64,000 nt of DNA from Aliibacillus thermotolerans (GCF_027853235.1 NZ_WKJG01000039.1:149780-213779), one strand, 5' to 3'. Counted from the stretch's first letter, positions 36,886 through 46,640 are shown. Notes: generated from the sequence alone by a model not told the origin. Numbers and translations are program-made.

Positions 36886-39510
36886 GTGAAAAAGCTAGTG
36901 TTGATTGACGGGAACAGTATTGCTTATCGCGCTTTTTATGCGCTTCCTTTGCTTCATAATGAGAAAGGTGTCTATACAAATGCTGTATACGGATTTACAA
37001 CGATGCTGTTAAAAGTGTTGGAAGAAGAGAAGCCAACGCATTTACTTGTAGCTTTTGATGCAGGTAAAACAACGTTTCGACATGACACGTATGAAGCATA
37101 TAAATCAGGTCGTCAAAAAACTCCATCCGAATTATCCGAACAATTTCCACTGATTCGTGAGCTGTTAGATGTTTTTCAAATCGCTCACACAGAAGTGGAT
37201 CATTATGAAGCAGATGATATTATCGGCACATTGTCGAAGCGAGCGGAAGAAGAAGGCTGGCAAGTCCATATTTATTCAGGAGATAAAGATTTGTTACAAC
37301 TTGTTTCTGAAAAAACAAAAGTGATTTTAACAAAAAAAGGAATTACCACTGTAGAAACTTATGATGAACAAACAGTAATGGATAAATATGGAATTACACC
37401 TGCCCAAATTCCTGACATGAAAGGATTAATGGGAGATGCTTCCGATAATATTCCAGGAGTGCCGGGCATTGGTGAAAAAACGGCATTAAAATTGTTAAAA
37501 GAGTATCCAACCGTCGAAGAAGTGTTAGCATCCATTGACCAAATTTCTGGTAAAAAAATGAAGGAGCGATTAAAAGAACATCGGGAACAAGCTTTAATGA
37601 GTAAAAAATTAGCGATTATTTCCCGGGAAACACCAATGGATGTGACATTAGACGGTTTAAAAAGAGAACCTTATGATCCGAAGGCAGTGACCGATTTGTT
37701 GAAAGAACTAGATTTTCGTTCTCTTTTGAAACAATTTGATGAAGATGAAACAGGAGAAGAAAATTTAGAAGAAGTGACTTTTGAAACGGTAAAAGAAGTA
37801 ACCGAAGAGATGCTCATGTCTCCATCTGCTTTGGTCGTCGAAGTGCCTGATGATAATTATCATGATAGTGACATTTGGGGAATTGCGGTAGTGAATCATC
37901 GGGGAAAATACTACATTCCAACAGACGTTGCATTACATTCTGATGTCTTCAAGCAGTGGGCGTCGGATGAAACGAAAGAGAAATACATTTTTGATGCAAA
38001 ACGAGCTGTTGTTGCACTCGGTTGGAAAGGGGTCTCTTTAAAAGGAGTGACCCATGATATGCTCATCGCCTCCTATCTGATAGATCCTTCCGCTTCCTCT
38101 CATAGCGCTGCTGACATTGCGTTAAGGAAAAATAAAAAAATTGTTCAAACCGATGAATTTATATACGGAAAAGGAGCAAAAAGAGTTCGTCCTTCTGAAG
38201 AGGTGTTAGGGGAACATCTTGTTCGTAAAGGAGTTGCACTGTTCACGTTAAAAGACAGTTTGGAAGAAGAGTTACAAAAAAATCAACAAGATAAATTATT
38301 CCAAAAATTAGAAATGCCTTTATCTCTTATTCTTGGCAAAATGGAAATAACAGGAATTCGTGTAGATCCTGCTCAATTAAATAAAATGGGGGAAGAGTTA
38401 CAAAAGACATTGTCTGATTTAGAGGAAGAAATTTATGAATTAGCGGGAACTACTTTCAATATTAATTCACCGAAACAATTGGGGTCGATTTTATTTGAAA
38501 AGTTAAATCTGCCTGTTATCAAAAAAACAAAAACAGGATATTCCACATCGGCAGACGTATTGGAAAAGTTGTCTGACCGTCATGAAATCATTCCAAAATT
38601 ACTGCATTATCGACAAGTAATGAAATTGCAATCGACCTATATTGAAGGATTATTGAAAGTGATTCACCCTAAAACGAAAAAAATTCATACGATGTTTAAT
38701 CAAGCGATCACGCAAACCGGCCGCCTCAGTTCGACGGAACCAAACTTACAAAATATACCAATTCGTTTGGAGGAAGGGAGAAAGATTCGCCAAGCCTTCA
38801 CACCGTCAGAGCCTGATTGGTACATTCTTGCTGCAGACTATTCCCAAATTGAGTTAAGAGTACTCGCTCACATTGCCGAAGACGACAAGCTCATTCAAGC
38901 ATTTCAAGACAACATGGATATCCATACGAAAACAGCAATGGATGTTTTCGGTGTAGAAAAAGAAGAAGTGACTAGCAATATGAGACGGAGCGCCAAAGCG
39001 GTCAACTTCGGGATTATTTACGGCATTTCCGACTATGGTCTTTCCCAAAGCCTAGGTATTACGAGAAAAGAAGCGGAACAGTTTATCAATAAATATTTAG
39101 ATAGTTACCCAAAAGTAAAAGAATATATGGATACGATTAAAGAAGAAGCGCGACAAAAAGGGTATGTGACCACCTTGCTTCACCGTCGTCGCTATTTACC
39201 GGAAATTACGAGTAAAAACTTTAACCGCCGTAGTTTTGCAGAGCGAACGGCCATGAATACTCCAATTCAAGGAACCGCAGCCGATATTATTAAGCAAGCA
39301 ATGGTCGATGTAAACGATGCATTGATTGAAAAAAATTTGAAGAGTCGTTTGCTTTTACAAGTACATGACGAATTAATTTTTGAAGTACCAGAAGAAGAAT
39401 TGGAAGAAATGATCACCCTCGTTCCTTCCGTGATGGAAAAAACGATCCAACTCAAAGTGCCTTTACAAGTGGACGTTGCTTATGGAAAAACGTGGTATGA
39501 TGCAAAATGA
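36886..39510 (+). CDS. polA: DNA polymerase I
   Basis: 874 residues. N-terminal 5'-3' exonuclease (LIDGNSIAYRAF, YEADDIIGT, GDKDLLQLV, ASDNIPGVPGIGEKTA); a central 3'-5' exonuclease-like domain in which the DxE metal ligands are not visible (VEVPDDNY in their place), so proofreading is probably absent as in other Bacillus PolA; C-terminal polymerase with motif A DYSQIELRVLAH and motif C QVHDELIFEVP. Okazaki fragment maturation and repair. GTG start, GAGAGGGG upstream. Followed 18 bases later by mutM. Confidence 0.97.
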   Translation: MKKLVLIDGNSIAYRAFYALPLLHNEKGVYTNAVYGFTTMLLKVLEEEKPTHLLVAFDAGKTTFRHDTYEAYKSGRQKTPSELSEQFPLIRELLDVFQIAHTEVDHYEADDIIGTLSKRAEEEGWQVHIYSGDKDLLQLVSEKTKVILTKKGITTVETYDEQTVMDKYGITPAQIPDMKGLMGDASDNIPGVPGIGEKTALKLLKEYPTVEEVLASIDQISGKKMKERLKEHREQALMSKKLAIISRETPMDVTLDGLKREPYDPKAVTDLLKELDFRSLLKQFDEDETGEENLEEVTFETVKEVTEEMLMSPSALVVEVPDDNYHDSDIWGIAVVNHRGKYYIPTDVALHSDVFKQWASDETKEKYIFDAKRAVVALGWKGVSLKGVTHDMLIASYLIDPSASSHSAADIALRKNKKIVQTDEFIYGKGAKRVRPSEEVLGEHLVRKGVALFTLKDSLEEELQKNQQDKLFQKLEMPLSLILGKMEITGIRVDPAQLNKMGEELQKTLSDLEEEIYELAGTTFNINSPKQLGSILFEKLNLPVIKKTKTGYSTSADVLEKLSDRHEIIPKLLHYRQVMKLQSTYIEGLLKVIHPKTKKIHTMFNQAITQTGRLSSTEPNLQNIPIRLEEGRKIRQAFTPSEPDWYILAADYSQIELRVLAHIAEDDKLIQAFQDNMDIHTKTAMDVFGVEKEEVTSNMRRSAKAVNFGIIYGISDYGLSQSLGITRKEAEQFINKYLDSYPKVKEYMDTIKEEARQKGYVTTLLHRRRYLPEITSKNFNRRSFAERTAMNTPIQGTAADIIKQAMVDVNDALIEKNLKSRLLLQVHDELIFEVPEEELEEMITLVPSVMEKTIQLKVPLQVDVAYGKTWYDAK

Positions 39511-39528
39511 TGAGGAGAGAAAGAAACG

Positions 39529-40356
39529 ATGCCTGAATTACCGGAAGTGGAGACGATCCGAAAAACATTAGCAATGCAAACGATTGGAAAAGAAATTGAA
39601 GCGGTAGAAGTATATTGGCCCCGAATTATTCAAGAACCGGCAGACCCCGATGCGTTTTGTTTACAATTACAAAATCAAACGATTCATCACATTGGAAGGC
39701 GGGGAAAATTTCTCATTTTTTATTTGGATGACGTAGCACTCGTTTCTCATTTGCGGATGGAAGGAAAATATGAATGCGGTCCAATCGAAGAACGAGATAA
39801 ACATACCCACGTACGCTTTTTCTTAAAGAGCGGAGAAGAATTGCGTTATAAAGATGTGAGAAAGTTCGGGACGATGCATTTGTTTCCTAAAGGTGAAGAA
39901 CAGAAAGCATTACCGCTATCTCAGCTCGGGCCGGAACCGTATCAAGACCCTGCCTTCACACCAACCTATTTAAGAGAAATTTGTCAAAAGACTACTCGTC
40001 ATATTAAAACCGTGTTACTCGACCAAAAAGCAATTGCTGGATTAGGGAATATTTACGTCGATGAAGCGCTGTATCAGGCAAAAATTCGCCCGGACCGAAC
40101 CGCTGCTTCCCTATCCAATGAGGAAGTACGCATGTTACATGAAAAGATTGTAACGACGATTGAAAACGCGGTACAAAAAGGCGGAAGTACGGTTCGTTCC
40201 TATGTAAATGGTCGTGGAGAAGCAGGGAAATTTCAATTAGAGCTGCTTGTATATGGCAGAAAAGGTCAACCTTGTTATCAGTGTGGCAAAGAAATTGTCA
40301 GAACAGTAGTAGCGAACCGCGGTACTCATTATTGTCCCGTTTGTCAAAGTAAGTAA
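39529..40356 (+). CDS. mutM: Formamidopyrimidine-DNA glycosylase MutM
   Basis: 275 residues. MPELPEVETI holds the catalytic N-terminal proline (P2 after Met removal) and E3; AGLGNIYVDEALY is the helix-two-turn-helix and C-x2-C...C-x2-C at the C-terminus (CYQCGK, CPVC) is the zinc finger. Removes 8-oxoguanine and nicks abasic sites. Close behind polA, so likely one transcript. Confidence 0.97.
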   Translation: MPELPEVETIRKTLAMQTIGKEIEAVEVYWPRIIQEPADPDAFCLQLQNQTIHHIGRRGKFLIFYLDDVALVSHLRMEGKYECGPIEERDKHTHVRFFLKSGEELRYKDVRKFGTMHLFPKGEEQKALPLSQLGPEPYQDPAFTPTYLREICQKTTRHIKTVLLDQKAIAGLGNIYVDEALYQAKIRPDRTAASLSNEEVRMLHEKIVTTIENAVQKGGSTVRSYVNGRGEAGKFQLELLVYGRKGQPCYQCGKEIVRTVVANRGTHYCPVCQSK

Positions 40357-40415
40357 CACCTATCACGCTCCTTCCATATATTATTCAGAGATATTGCTAG
40401 GGAAGGAGCACTTCC

Positions 40416-41027
40416 ATGATAGAAATTTTCTCTTTAAGCATATTGACGTTTGTGGTGAGCGTAGACAGTTTTGGTGCTGGTTTAGCATATGGACTAAGAA
40501 AGTTGCAACTGCCTTTTCTTTTGCTTCTATTGATTAGTGTATGTTCCGGTACTTCTATTTTTATCGGTGGAATGATTGCCGGCACGATTGCCCTTTATTT
40601 CCCGCCGGTGATGACAGAGTCTTTAGGAGGAATTATTTTAATTTTGCTCGGTTGTTGGTCAATATACCAATCGCGTAAAAATAAACCGTTGAAAGAGGAT
40701 AAAAAAGATGACTTGATTTCAACCATTGTCCTTGTGATGAACCATCCGGACGAAGCGGATTTAGACAAATCCGGAACAATTAGTGTCAAGGAGTCGATGT
40801 TACTTGGAGTTGCACTGTCATTGGATGCATTAGCAGCTGGTGTCAGCGCGCAATTTTTAGCACTTTCTACTTTATCTCTTTCTATCATGGTCGGAATCAT
40901 GTGTGGGATTTTTCTACTTCTAGGAATGAAATTAGGTGTAAAGTTGGCCACATACAAAGTGATGCAAAAGCTTTCCTTCTTACCTGGCGCTTTATTTATA
41001 GCATTGGGGACATGGAATTTGCTTTAA
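40416..41027 (+). CDS. ytaF: Sporulation membrane protein YtaF (MntP-like)
   Basis: 203 residues with six hydrophobic helices in two inverted halves, each holding the aspartate motif of the MntP family (SVDSFGAGLAYG near 15-26; LSLDALAAG near 133-141). The cytoplasmic loop between helices 3 and 4 is charged. YtaF is annotated as sporulation-associated in Bacillus; relation to Mn exporters suggests cation transport. Between mutM and coaE as in B. subtilis. Confidence 0.9.
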   Translation: MIEIFSLSILTFVVSVDSFGAGLAYGLRKLQLPFLLLLLISVCSGTSIFIGGMIAGTIALYFPPVMTESLGGIILILLGCWSIYQSRKNKPLKEDKKDDLISTIVLVMNHPDEADLDKSGTISVKESMLLGVALSLDALAAGVSAQFLALSTLSLSIMVGIMCGIFLLLGMKLGVKLATYKVMQKLSFLPGALFIALGTWNLL

Positions 41028-41098
41028 CGGGAGAAGGGTGTCCGTCATTTTGCTCTTCTCTTTGTTAAAGACAGACAAGCAAAAAAAGGAGGGATCAC

Positions 41099-41692
41099 AT
41101 GATTATTGGTCTTACAGGTGGGATTGCTAGTGGTAAAAGTTTTATTGCAAATGAATTAGAAAAAAAAGGTTTTCCCGTGATTGATGCGGATAAAGTAGCG
41201 CGAGAAGTGGTGGAGCCTGGAGAAGATGCATTTCATCAAATTGTAGAGACATTCGGTAAAGAAGTCGTTGGTGAGGATGGGACGTTGCTGCGAAAAAAAT
41301 TAGGAAAAATGATTTTTGCAGATGAAGAAAAACGTCAAGCTTTAAACAATATTGTTCATCCAGCCATTCGGAAGAGAATGATACATAAAAAAGAACAGTT
41401 AGAAAAAGAAGGGGCGGAGGTAATTGTACTTGATATTCCGCTTCTTGTTGAAAACAAATCGTTTCATGTAGTAGATAAAGTTCTCCTCGTTTACGTAGAC
41501 GAAGACGTGCAGAAAGAGCGGCTGATGGAAAGAGACAAACAGGGAGAAGAAGATGCGAACAACCGCATTGCTTCCCAGATGCCGTTAAAAGAAAAGAAAG
41601 CATTTGCGGATGCAATTATCGATAATAACGGAACGAAAGAAGAGTCGATTCGCCAATTAAATGAAATCTTAAAAAAATGGAATCTCGAATAA
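41099..41692 (+). CDS. coaE: Dephospho-CoA kinase
   Basis: 197 residues. GLTGGIASGKS is the P-loop at the N-terminus, PVIDADKVAREVV contains the substrate-binding aspartate, and LDIPLLVEN is the conserved lid region. Last step of CoA synthesis. AAGGAGGG precedes the ATG. No terminator is seen before the gapB promoter. Confidence 0.95.
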   Translation: MIIGLTGGIASGKSFIANELEKKGFPVIDADKVAREVVEPGEDAFHQIVETFGKEVVGEDGTLLRKKLGKMIFADEEKRQALNNIVHPAIRKRMIHKKEQLEKEGAEVIVLDIPLLVENKSFHVVDKVLLVYVDEDVQKERLMERDKQGEEDANNRIASQMPLKEKKAFADAIIDNNGTKEESIRQLNEILKKWNLE

Positions 41693-41744
41693 ATAGACAA
41701 GTTTTGATAAAAATAAGGACAAAATATAAAATAATAGTACCGAA

Positions 41745-41797
41745 TTGCGTAAATGTGATATACTATATAATAAGAAAACGGTGGTTAGTATATCACA
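41745..41797 (+). promoter_or_regulatory. gapB promoter with two CcpN-type operator boxes
   Basis: TGTGATATACT (41754-41764) and its exact reverse complement AGTATATCACA (41787-41797) both fit the CcpN operator consensus TRTGHYATAYW. Between and around them are TTGCGT (41745) and TATAAT (41766-41771). CcpN represses gluconeogenic genes, including gapB, when glycolytic carbon is available. Confidence 0.8.
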
Positions 41798-41818
41798 AAT
41801 AGCAGGGAGGCTTTCCTT

Positions 41819-42838
41819 ATGGGAGTAAAAGTAGCAATAAACGGATTTGGTCGAATCGGCCGCATGGTATTTCGTAAAGCAATGTTGGATAACGCATTTG
41901 ACGTAGTAGCAGTGAATGCCAGTTATCCTGCGGAGACGCTCGCTCATCTTGTGAAATATGATACCGTTCACGGTTTATTTGATAAAGAAGTGGAAGGAAA
42001 AGATAACGCACTTTATGTGGATGGCAAAAAAGTGCTTTTAACGAATGATAGAGATCCACGCAATCTTCCGTGGAGCGAACTAGGGATTGATATCGTTATA
42101 GAAGCAACCGGAAAGTTTAACGATAGAGAAAAAGCGAATTACCATATCGAAGCGGGAGCAAAGAAAGTGGTGCTTACTGCTCCAGGTAAAAATGAAGATG
42201 TCACCATTGTGATGGGAGTAAATGAAGAGGATTATCAACCGGAAAAGCATCACATTATTTCAAACGCATCGTGTACGACAAATTGCCTTGCTCCGGTTGC
42301 GAAAGTACTTGATGAGTCTTTCGGTATTGTCAAAGGTTTAATGACAACCGTGCATGCTTATACGAACGACCAAAAAAATATTGATAATCCGCACAAAGAC
42401 TTGCGTCGTGCAAGAGCCTGTGGACAATCCATCATCCCAACTTCCACTGGTGCAGCAAAAGCATTATCGAAAGTGTTGCCACAATTGGAAGGAAAAATGA
42501 ATGGCATGGCATTGAGAGTTCCGACTCCTAACGTATCCCTCGTTGACCTTGTCGTGACAACGGAGAAAAAAGTAAATGCAGAAGAAGTAAATGAAGCATT
42601 AAAAGAAGCATCTGAGACGGAACTCAAAGGAATTCTTGGCTTTAATGAAGAACCGCTTGTTTCCATCGACTACAACGGGAATGAACATTCTTCCGTTATT
42701 GACGGATTATCGACAATGGTAGTAGAAGACAACCAAGTAAAAGTACTTGCTTGGTATGACAACGAGTGGGGGTATTCTTGTCGCGTCGTCGATTTAGTAC
42801 AACATGTGGCAAAGTCCATTCCAGTAACAAATGCATAA
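41819..42838 (+). CDS. gapB: Glyceraldehyde-3-phosphate dehydrogenase, gluconeogenic (GapB type)
   Basis: 339 residues. [14 protein letters not shown] binds the cofactor, SNASCTTNC carries the catalytic cysteine, and [23 protein letters not shown] is the GapB-type phosphate-site segment. GapB works in the gluconeogenic direction with NADP and is needed on TCA-cycle carbon sources. The residue 33-35 region (NASYPA) lacks the acidic residue that selects NAD. GGGAGG precedes the ATG; the CcpN boxes upstream support the assignment. In B. subtilis speD follows; here none does. Confidence 0.93.
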   Translation: MGVKVAINGFGRIGRMVFRKAMLDNAFDVVAVNASYPAETLAHLVKYDTVHGLFDKEVEGKDNALYVDGKKVLLTNDRDPRNLPWSELGIDIVIEATGKFNDREKANYHIEAGAKKVVLTAPGKNEDVTIVMGVNEEDYQPEKHHIISNASCTTNCLAPVAKVLDESFGIVKGLMTTVHAYTNDQKNIDNPHKDLRRARACGQSIIPTSTGAAKALSKVLPQLEGKMNGMALRVPTPNVSLVDLVVTTEKKVNAEEVNEALKEASETELKGILGFNEEPLVSIDYNGNEHSSVIDGLSTMVVEDNQVKVLAWYDNEWGYSCRVVDLVQHVAKSIPVTNA

Positions 42839-42903
42839 GGTGCTCACGAAGCTTGGTCTGTAACAAATGATGAAACCAATTTTTCATCACATAAATGAAA
42901 AAA

Positions 42904-42936
42904 AGTGTCGTATGAAATCGTGCGACACACTTTTTT
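42904..42936 (+). terminator. Intrinsic terminator after gapB
   Basis: GTGTCG / CGACAC stem with T6 tail. The left arm with its loop (AAGTGTCGTATGAAA) is copied several times in the downstream intergenic region. Confidence 0.8.
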
Positions 42937-43011
42937 CGTACAATCTGATCAGGAGTGTTCTCAGAAGGGTTAATAATTAGAGATAAATAGGTGATTTGGA
43001 GCGCTTTGATG

Positions 43012-43228
43012 CTTCATGCGCATGCGATCAATTTCACTTTAGAAAAGAAGATAAATCGTTCCATGAACGTTTCATGCGACACTTATTTTTGTAAAACAGC
43101 GATGAAAGTGTCGTATGAAGGCTAAAAAATGGAAGAAATTAGGATAAACACAGGCCCCAAATGTTTCATACGACCTGTTTTTATGAGAACGATACAATGA
43201 AGTGTTGTAAAAAAGGTTCATGCGACTA
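43012..43228 (+). repeat. Degenerate repeat cluster with GTTTCATGCGAC motif
   Basis: TTCATGCG (43013), GTTTCATGCGACACTT (43070), the reversed AAGTGTCGTATGAA (43106), GTTTCATACGACC (43164) and GTTCATGCGACT (43216) recur; the last two are 52 bases apart. The unit from 43070 contains an internal dyad TTCATGCGACACTT...AAGTGTCGTATGAA. The same words form the gapB terminator. No gene is present. Possibly a diverged relative of the 52-bp family at 16.1 kb. Confidence 0.55.
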
Positions 43229-43309
43229 ATTATCGCATCAAATTTCTACCGAACGGTCTCATGACGTTTTCGGGTAGAATCAGCATTCGGATTTTTGGAG
43301 GCTGATGAA

Positions 43310-43366
43310 ATGAGCGCTGTGCTTCCGGTGAAGAAACTTAAGGAAATATACCGCCAGAAACAATGA
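43310..43366 (+). CDS. Possible 18-residue peptide or truncated gene start
   Basis: ATG nine bases after GGAGG opens MSAVLPVKKLKEIYRQKQ then a stop, and a strong terminator follows 17 bases later. The residues vaguely resemble the N-terminus of Bacillus tyrosine recombinases (xxVxPIKxLKxI), so this may be the stub of a deleted integrase gene; equally it may be a short expressed peptide. It lies in the interval where B. subtilis has speD. Confidence 0.3.
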   Translation: MSAVLPVKKLKEIYRQKQ

Positions 43367-43383
43367 CCAACATAGAAGAAGGG

Positions 43384-43427
43384 AAAAATGGTTTCAAGCA
43401 AATTTTAGTGCTTGGAACCATTTTTTT
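43384..43427 (+). terminator. Intrinsic terminator before nrdR
   Basis: AAAATGGTTTCAAGCA / TGCTTGGAACCATTTT stem (16 positions, one G-U pair) and T7. No full-length gene precedes it, only the 18-codon frame. Confidence 0.9.
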
Positions 43428-43546
43428 AGTTTGAAGAATACATGCCAAAGCGAGTTTTTCTAACAGTTTTAAAACGGCTCCATTAATGGTATGATAAATT
43501 ACATAAAAGATGTCCGATTTTTTGTGGAATAGTGGAGATGATAGCG

Positions 43547-44014
43547 ATGCGTTGTCCTGCCTGTCAATCACAAGTAACGCGAGTATTGGATTCAAGACCC
43601 AGTAATGAAGGAAGATCTATCCGTAGACGTCGTGAATGCGACAACTGTAAGCATCGATTTACCACCTTTGAAATCGTGGAAGAGATCCCTTTAATTGTTG
43701 TGAAAAAAGATGGGACGAGAGAAGAGTTCAGCCGAGAAAAAATATTGCGCGGCTTAATCCGTGCATGTGAAAAACGCCCGGTTGCCCTTGAAACGTTAGA
43801 AAATATCGTCAATGAAGTGGAAAAACAATTACGCAGTGAAGGAAAATCAGAAATCAAAAGTAAAGATGTCGGTGAATTAGTGATGGAACGTCTTTCAAAG
43901 GTAGACGATGTTGCTTACGTGCGCTTTGCCTCCGTCTATCGGCAATTTAAAGATATTAATGTGTTTATCAATGAGTTAAAAGAACTGATTAAAACAGACA
44001 ATGGAGAACAATGA
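43547..44014 (+). CDS. nrdR: Transcriptional repressor NrdR
   Basis: 155 residues. Zinc ribbon C3-x2-C6 and C31-x2-C34 followed by an ATP-cone domain ([16 protein letters not shown], 48-63). It represses ribonucleotide reductase genes in response to dATP. ATG 43547 begins MRCPAC as in all NrdR; the ORF's earlier ATG five codons upstream would add residues not found in the family. In the Bacillus order it precedes dnaB. Confidence 0.95.
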   Translation: MRCPACQSQVTRVLDSRPSNEGRSIRRRRECDNCKHRFTTFEIVEEIPLIVVKKDGTREEFSREKILRGLIRACEKRPVALETLENIVNEVEKQLRSEGKSEIKSKDVGELVMERLSKVDDVAYVRFASVYRQFKDINVFINELKELIKTDNGEQ

Positions 44015-44048
44015 AAAGAGCTTTCGGGCAATTGCTCAAGCTCTTTTT
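44014..44048 (+). terminator. Intrinsic terminator after nrdR
   Basis: AAAAGAGCTT / AAGCTCTTTT stem and T run, starting at the last base of the nrdR stop codon. Confidence 0.75.
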
Positions 44049-44089
44049 CCGATTATGATTAGACCATCATCATTGAGGGGGAGCTGTTT

Positions 44090-45493
44090 GTGAAACCACA
44101 TTGGACAGAATTGTTACCGATTGATCGTTTTTCTGTACGAGTGGAAACCCCATTAGGAGAACGAGATTATAAATCCTTAACTTTACTCTATCAACCGTTG
44201 ATTGGCGCAACGGCTGTCTCTCTTTATTTATCCCTCTTAAATAAAGTAGAAAAAGACGCCTATGCTTCAAGGGAAGGAACACATCATGAATTAATGGTCA
44301 TGTTACATACCAACTTGCAGGAGATTTATCAGGCACGACGCATTCTAGAAGGAATCGGATTGTTGCGTACGTTTGAACGAAAAGAAGACACTTCCACACT
44401 ATTTATCTATCAATTACAATTACCACTATCACCGGCTAATTTTTTTCAAGACGATGTATTAAGCGTGTTTTTGTATAATAAATTAGGCAGGAACCAATAT
44501 CTTGAGTTACGCAACCGCTTTTTAATAGAATCCATTGATCTCGAACAATTCCATGAAGTAACCGCTTCTTTCAACGACGTGTTTACATCCCTTCATCCGT
44601 CCGAAATGCGACAATTACATGGAATAACAGACGTACAAGGAGAATGGGCGTACGAACGAAGGGAAGCAACGATTCATTTTGATGAAGAAACATTTGACTT
44701 TTCTCTTTTGTTAGCCGCTCTTCCGGAATTTATTGATGAGAAAGCAGTGAAGGAGAAAAAAGTGAAAAACTCGATCCTTCGTCTTGCTTTTGTATATCAA
44801 ATTTCGCCCTTAGAAATGAGTCGTCTGATCCAGCAATCTTACACAGAGAATGATCAAATAGATACGGAAGAATTGAAAAGACGAGCGCAAGATTGGTACC
44901 GATTTGAAATAGGAAATGAGCCTCCAGCCCTTGGTTTGCGGACCCAACCGAAAGAATTACGCACGATGGATGGAAAAAAACCAACTACGAGTGAAGAAGA
45001 GATGATGATTTATTTTGAACGGACTTCTCCGCTCACTTTTTTAGAAAGTGTCTCCAACGGCGCTCAAGCCCCTCCGTCGGATATAAAATTGGCAGAGGCG
45101 TTACTCTTTGACTATCAATTACCACCGGGCGTTGTCAATGTATTACTGGACTATGTCCTTCAAACGAATAATATGAAACTGGCTTCAAACTTGGTCCACA
45201 AAATCGCCGGTCATTGGTCGCGAAAAAAAATACAAACAGTGCAAGAAGCGATGGAACTGGCAAAAGAAGAATATCGCAAACGAAAAAAATACGACGAACA
45301 AAAACAAAACAATTCGCAAAAAACGGTCTCCTTCCGTCAGCAAGCCCCTTACGTACGAAAGGATAAATTACCGAAATGGCTCGAGGAGGAAAACAAGAAG
45401 GAAACCTCTTCCATGGAAGAAGATACGGACTTACAGAAAGAACGACAACAATTTGAAGAATTATTACGACGTCGGAAAGCAAGGATGCAATAG
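44090..45493 (+). CDS. dnaB: Replication initiation and membrane attachment protein DnaB
   Basis: 467 residues, like B. subtilis DnaB (472). The N-terminal half is winged-helix-like; the DnaB/DnaD C-terminal segment is seen around 300-390 (YFERTSPLTFLESVS, LPPGVVNVLLDYVLQTN). The tail is basic and polar. It acts with DnaD and DnaI to load the DnaC helicase at oriC and at restart sites. GTG start behind GAGGGGGAG. Thirteen bases before dnaI. Confidence 0.95.
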   Translation: MKPHWTELLPIDRFSVRVETPLGERDYKSLTLLYQPLIGATAVSLYLSLLNKVEKDAYASREGTHHELMVMLHTNLQEIYQARRILEGIGLLRTFERKEDTSTLFIYQLQLPLSPANFFQDDVLSVFLYNKLGRNQYLELRNRFLIESIDLEQFHEVTASFNDVFTSLHPSEMRQLHGITDVQGEWAYERREATIHFDEETFDFSLLLAALPEFIDEKAVKEKKVKNSILRLAFVYQISPLEMSRLIQQSYTENDQIDTEELKRRAQDWYRFEIGNEPPALGLRTQPKELRTMDGKKPTTSEEEMMIYFERTSPLTFLESVSNGAQAPPSDIKLAEALLFDYQLPPGVVNVLLDYVLQTNNMKLASNLVHKIAGHWSRKKIQTVQEAMELAKEEYRKRKKYDEQKQNNSQKTVSFRQQAPYVRKDKLPKWLEEENKKETSSMEEDTDLQKERQQFEELLRRRKARMQ

Positions 45494-45506
45494 GAGGTGA
45501 CAAAAA

Positions 45507-46442
45507 ATGGATTCCATCGATGCATCGCTTCATCATTTTATGAATAAAAAAGAATGGCAAGAACGATTTGAAAAAGTAAAAAAAGAAGTGCTTATGGACA
45601 AGCGGATTCAATCGTTTTTAAAAGAACATTCTGCTTGGAATGAAGATACATTAGACCGTGACTTGATGAAACTATATGAGTATAAAAAGGAACGAGAAAA
45701 CTGTGATTTCTGTCCGGGACTAAAACGTTGCCCTAATATGATGAAAGGATATCAACCAGTGATCGCAGTAGAAAATGACCAACTTCTGATTCGGTATCAA
45801 TCTTGCACGTTAAAACGTCAAGAAGAAGAAAGAAAAAAGCAACAATCGTTAATGAAAAGTATGTATATCCCGAAAGAAATTTTAGAAGCAACCTTTGATT
45901 CCATTGATCAAGACCATAAAAGTCGACTCGCCGCCAGCAATAAGTGTCTCCAATTTGCGATGGAAGCAAATCCCGGAAAAGATGGCAAAGGCCTTTATTT
46001 ATGTGGAAAATTCGGTGTCGGAAAGACATATATGATGGGGGCGATCGTGAATGAACTAGCTGCCCGTAACATTCCGTCAATGATTGTCTATGTCCCGGAC
46101 TTTTTCAGAGAGTTGAAGCAGTCGGTAACAGACGGAACGGTGCAGGAAAAAATTGATTATGTCAAAAAAATGGATGTGCTTATTTTAGATGATATTGGAG
46201 CGGAAACGATTTCCGCATGGATTCGAGATGATGTGTTAGGAGTTATTCTTCAATATCGCATGATGGAAAAGCTCCCAACTTTGTATACATCCAATTATGA
46301 TTATGATGAATTAGAAGAACATCTCTCCTACTCACAAAAAGGCGGGATTGAACGATTAAAAGCGAAAAGGATCATGGAACGCATTCGTCATTTAACTACG
46401 TTCGTTTTCGTTGATGGAAAAAACCGCCGGGAATCATTATAA
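45507..46442 (+). CDS. dnaI: Helicase loader DnaI
   Basis: 311 residues, the same length as B. subtilis DnaI. The N-terminal domain contains the zinc-binding cluster CDFCPGLKRCPN; the C-terminal AAA+ domain has Walker A GKFGVGKTY (about 169-177), Walker B VLILDDIGAE and the arginine-finger region GIERLKAKRIMERI. Loads the replicative helicase onto single-stranded DNA. AGGAGGTG precedes the ATG; operon with dnaB. Confidence 0.96.
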   Translation: MDSIDASLHHFMNKKEWQERFEKVKKEVLMDKRIQSFLKEHSAWNEDTLDRDLMKLYEYKKERENCDFCPGLKRCPNMMKGYQPVIAVENDQLLIRYQSCTLKRQEEERKKQQSLMKSMYIPKEILEATFDSIDQDHKSRLAASNKCLQFAMEANPGKDGKGLYLCGKFGVGKTYMMGAIVNELAARNIPSMIVYVPDFFRELKQSVTDGTVQEKIDYVKKMDVLILDDIGAETISAWIRDDVLGVILQYRMMEKLPTLYTSNYDYDELEEHLSYSQKGGIERLKAKRIMERIRHLTTFVFVDGKNRRESL

Positions 46443-46640
46443 AAAAATGATTCTTTTCGTGCAGTCGAGGATAAGTGTCTTGAAGCGTTAAACCCAATAG
46501 AATAGCAGGCATGACATGAACGTTCCCGTGAATCACTTGACACATGCATGTGAATATTTTGGTAGGTATCGCATGGGAAGTTATGATACGATAAAGATGA
46601 CTAATTCGTATCCCATTTACATGTATAGGGGGATTTTACA

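Noticed and set aside
41142..41615. 157-residue antisense frame inside coaE
   Set aside because: Complement of the CoaE coding frame; composition is that of a shadow frame.
45135..45611. 158-residue antisense frame across the dnaB-dnaI junction
   Set aside because: Overlaps two essential, well-recognised genes and lacks an RBS.
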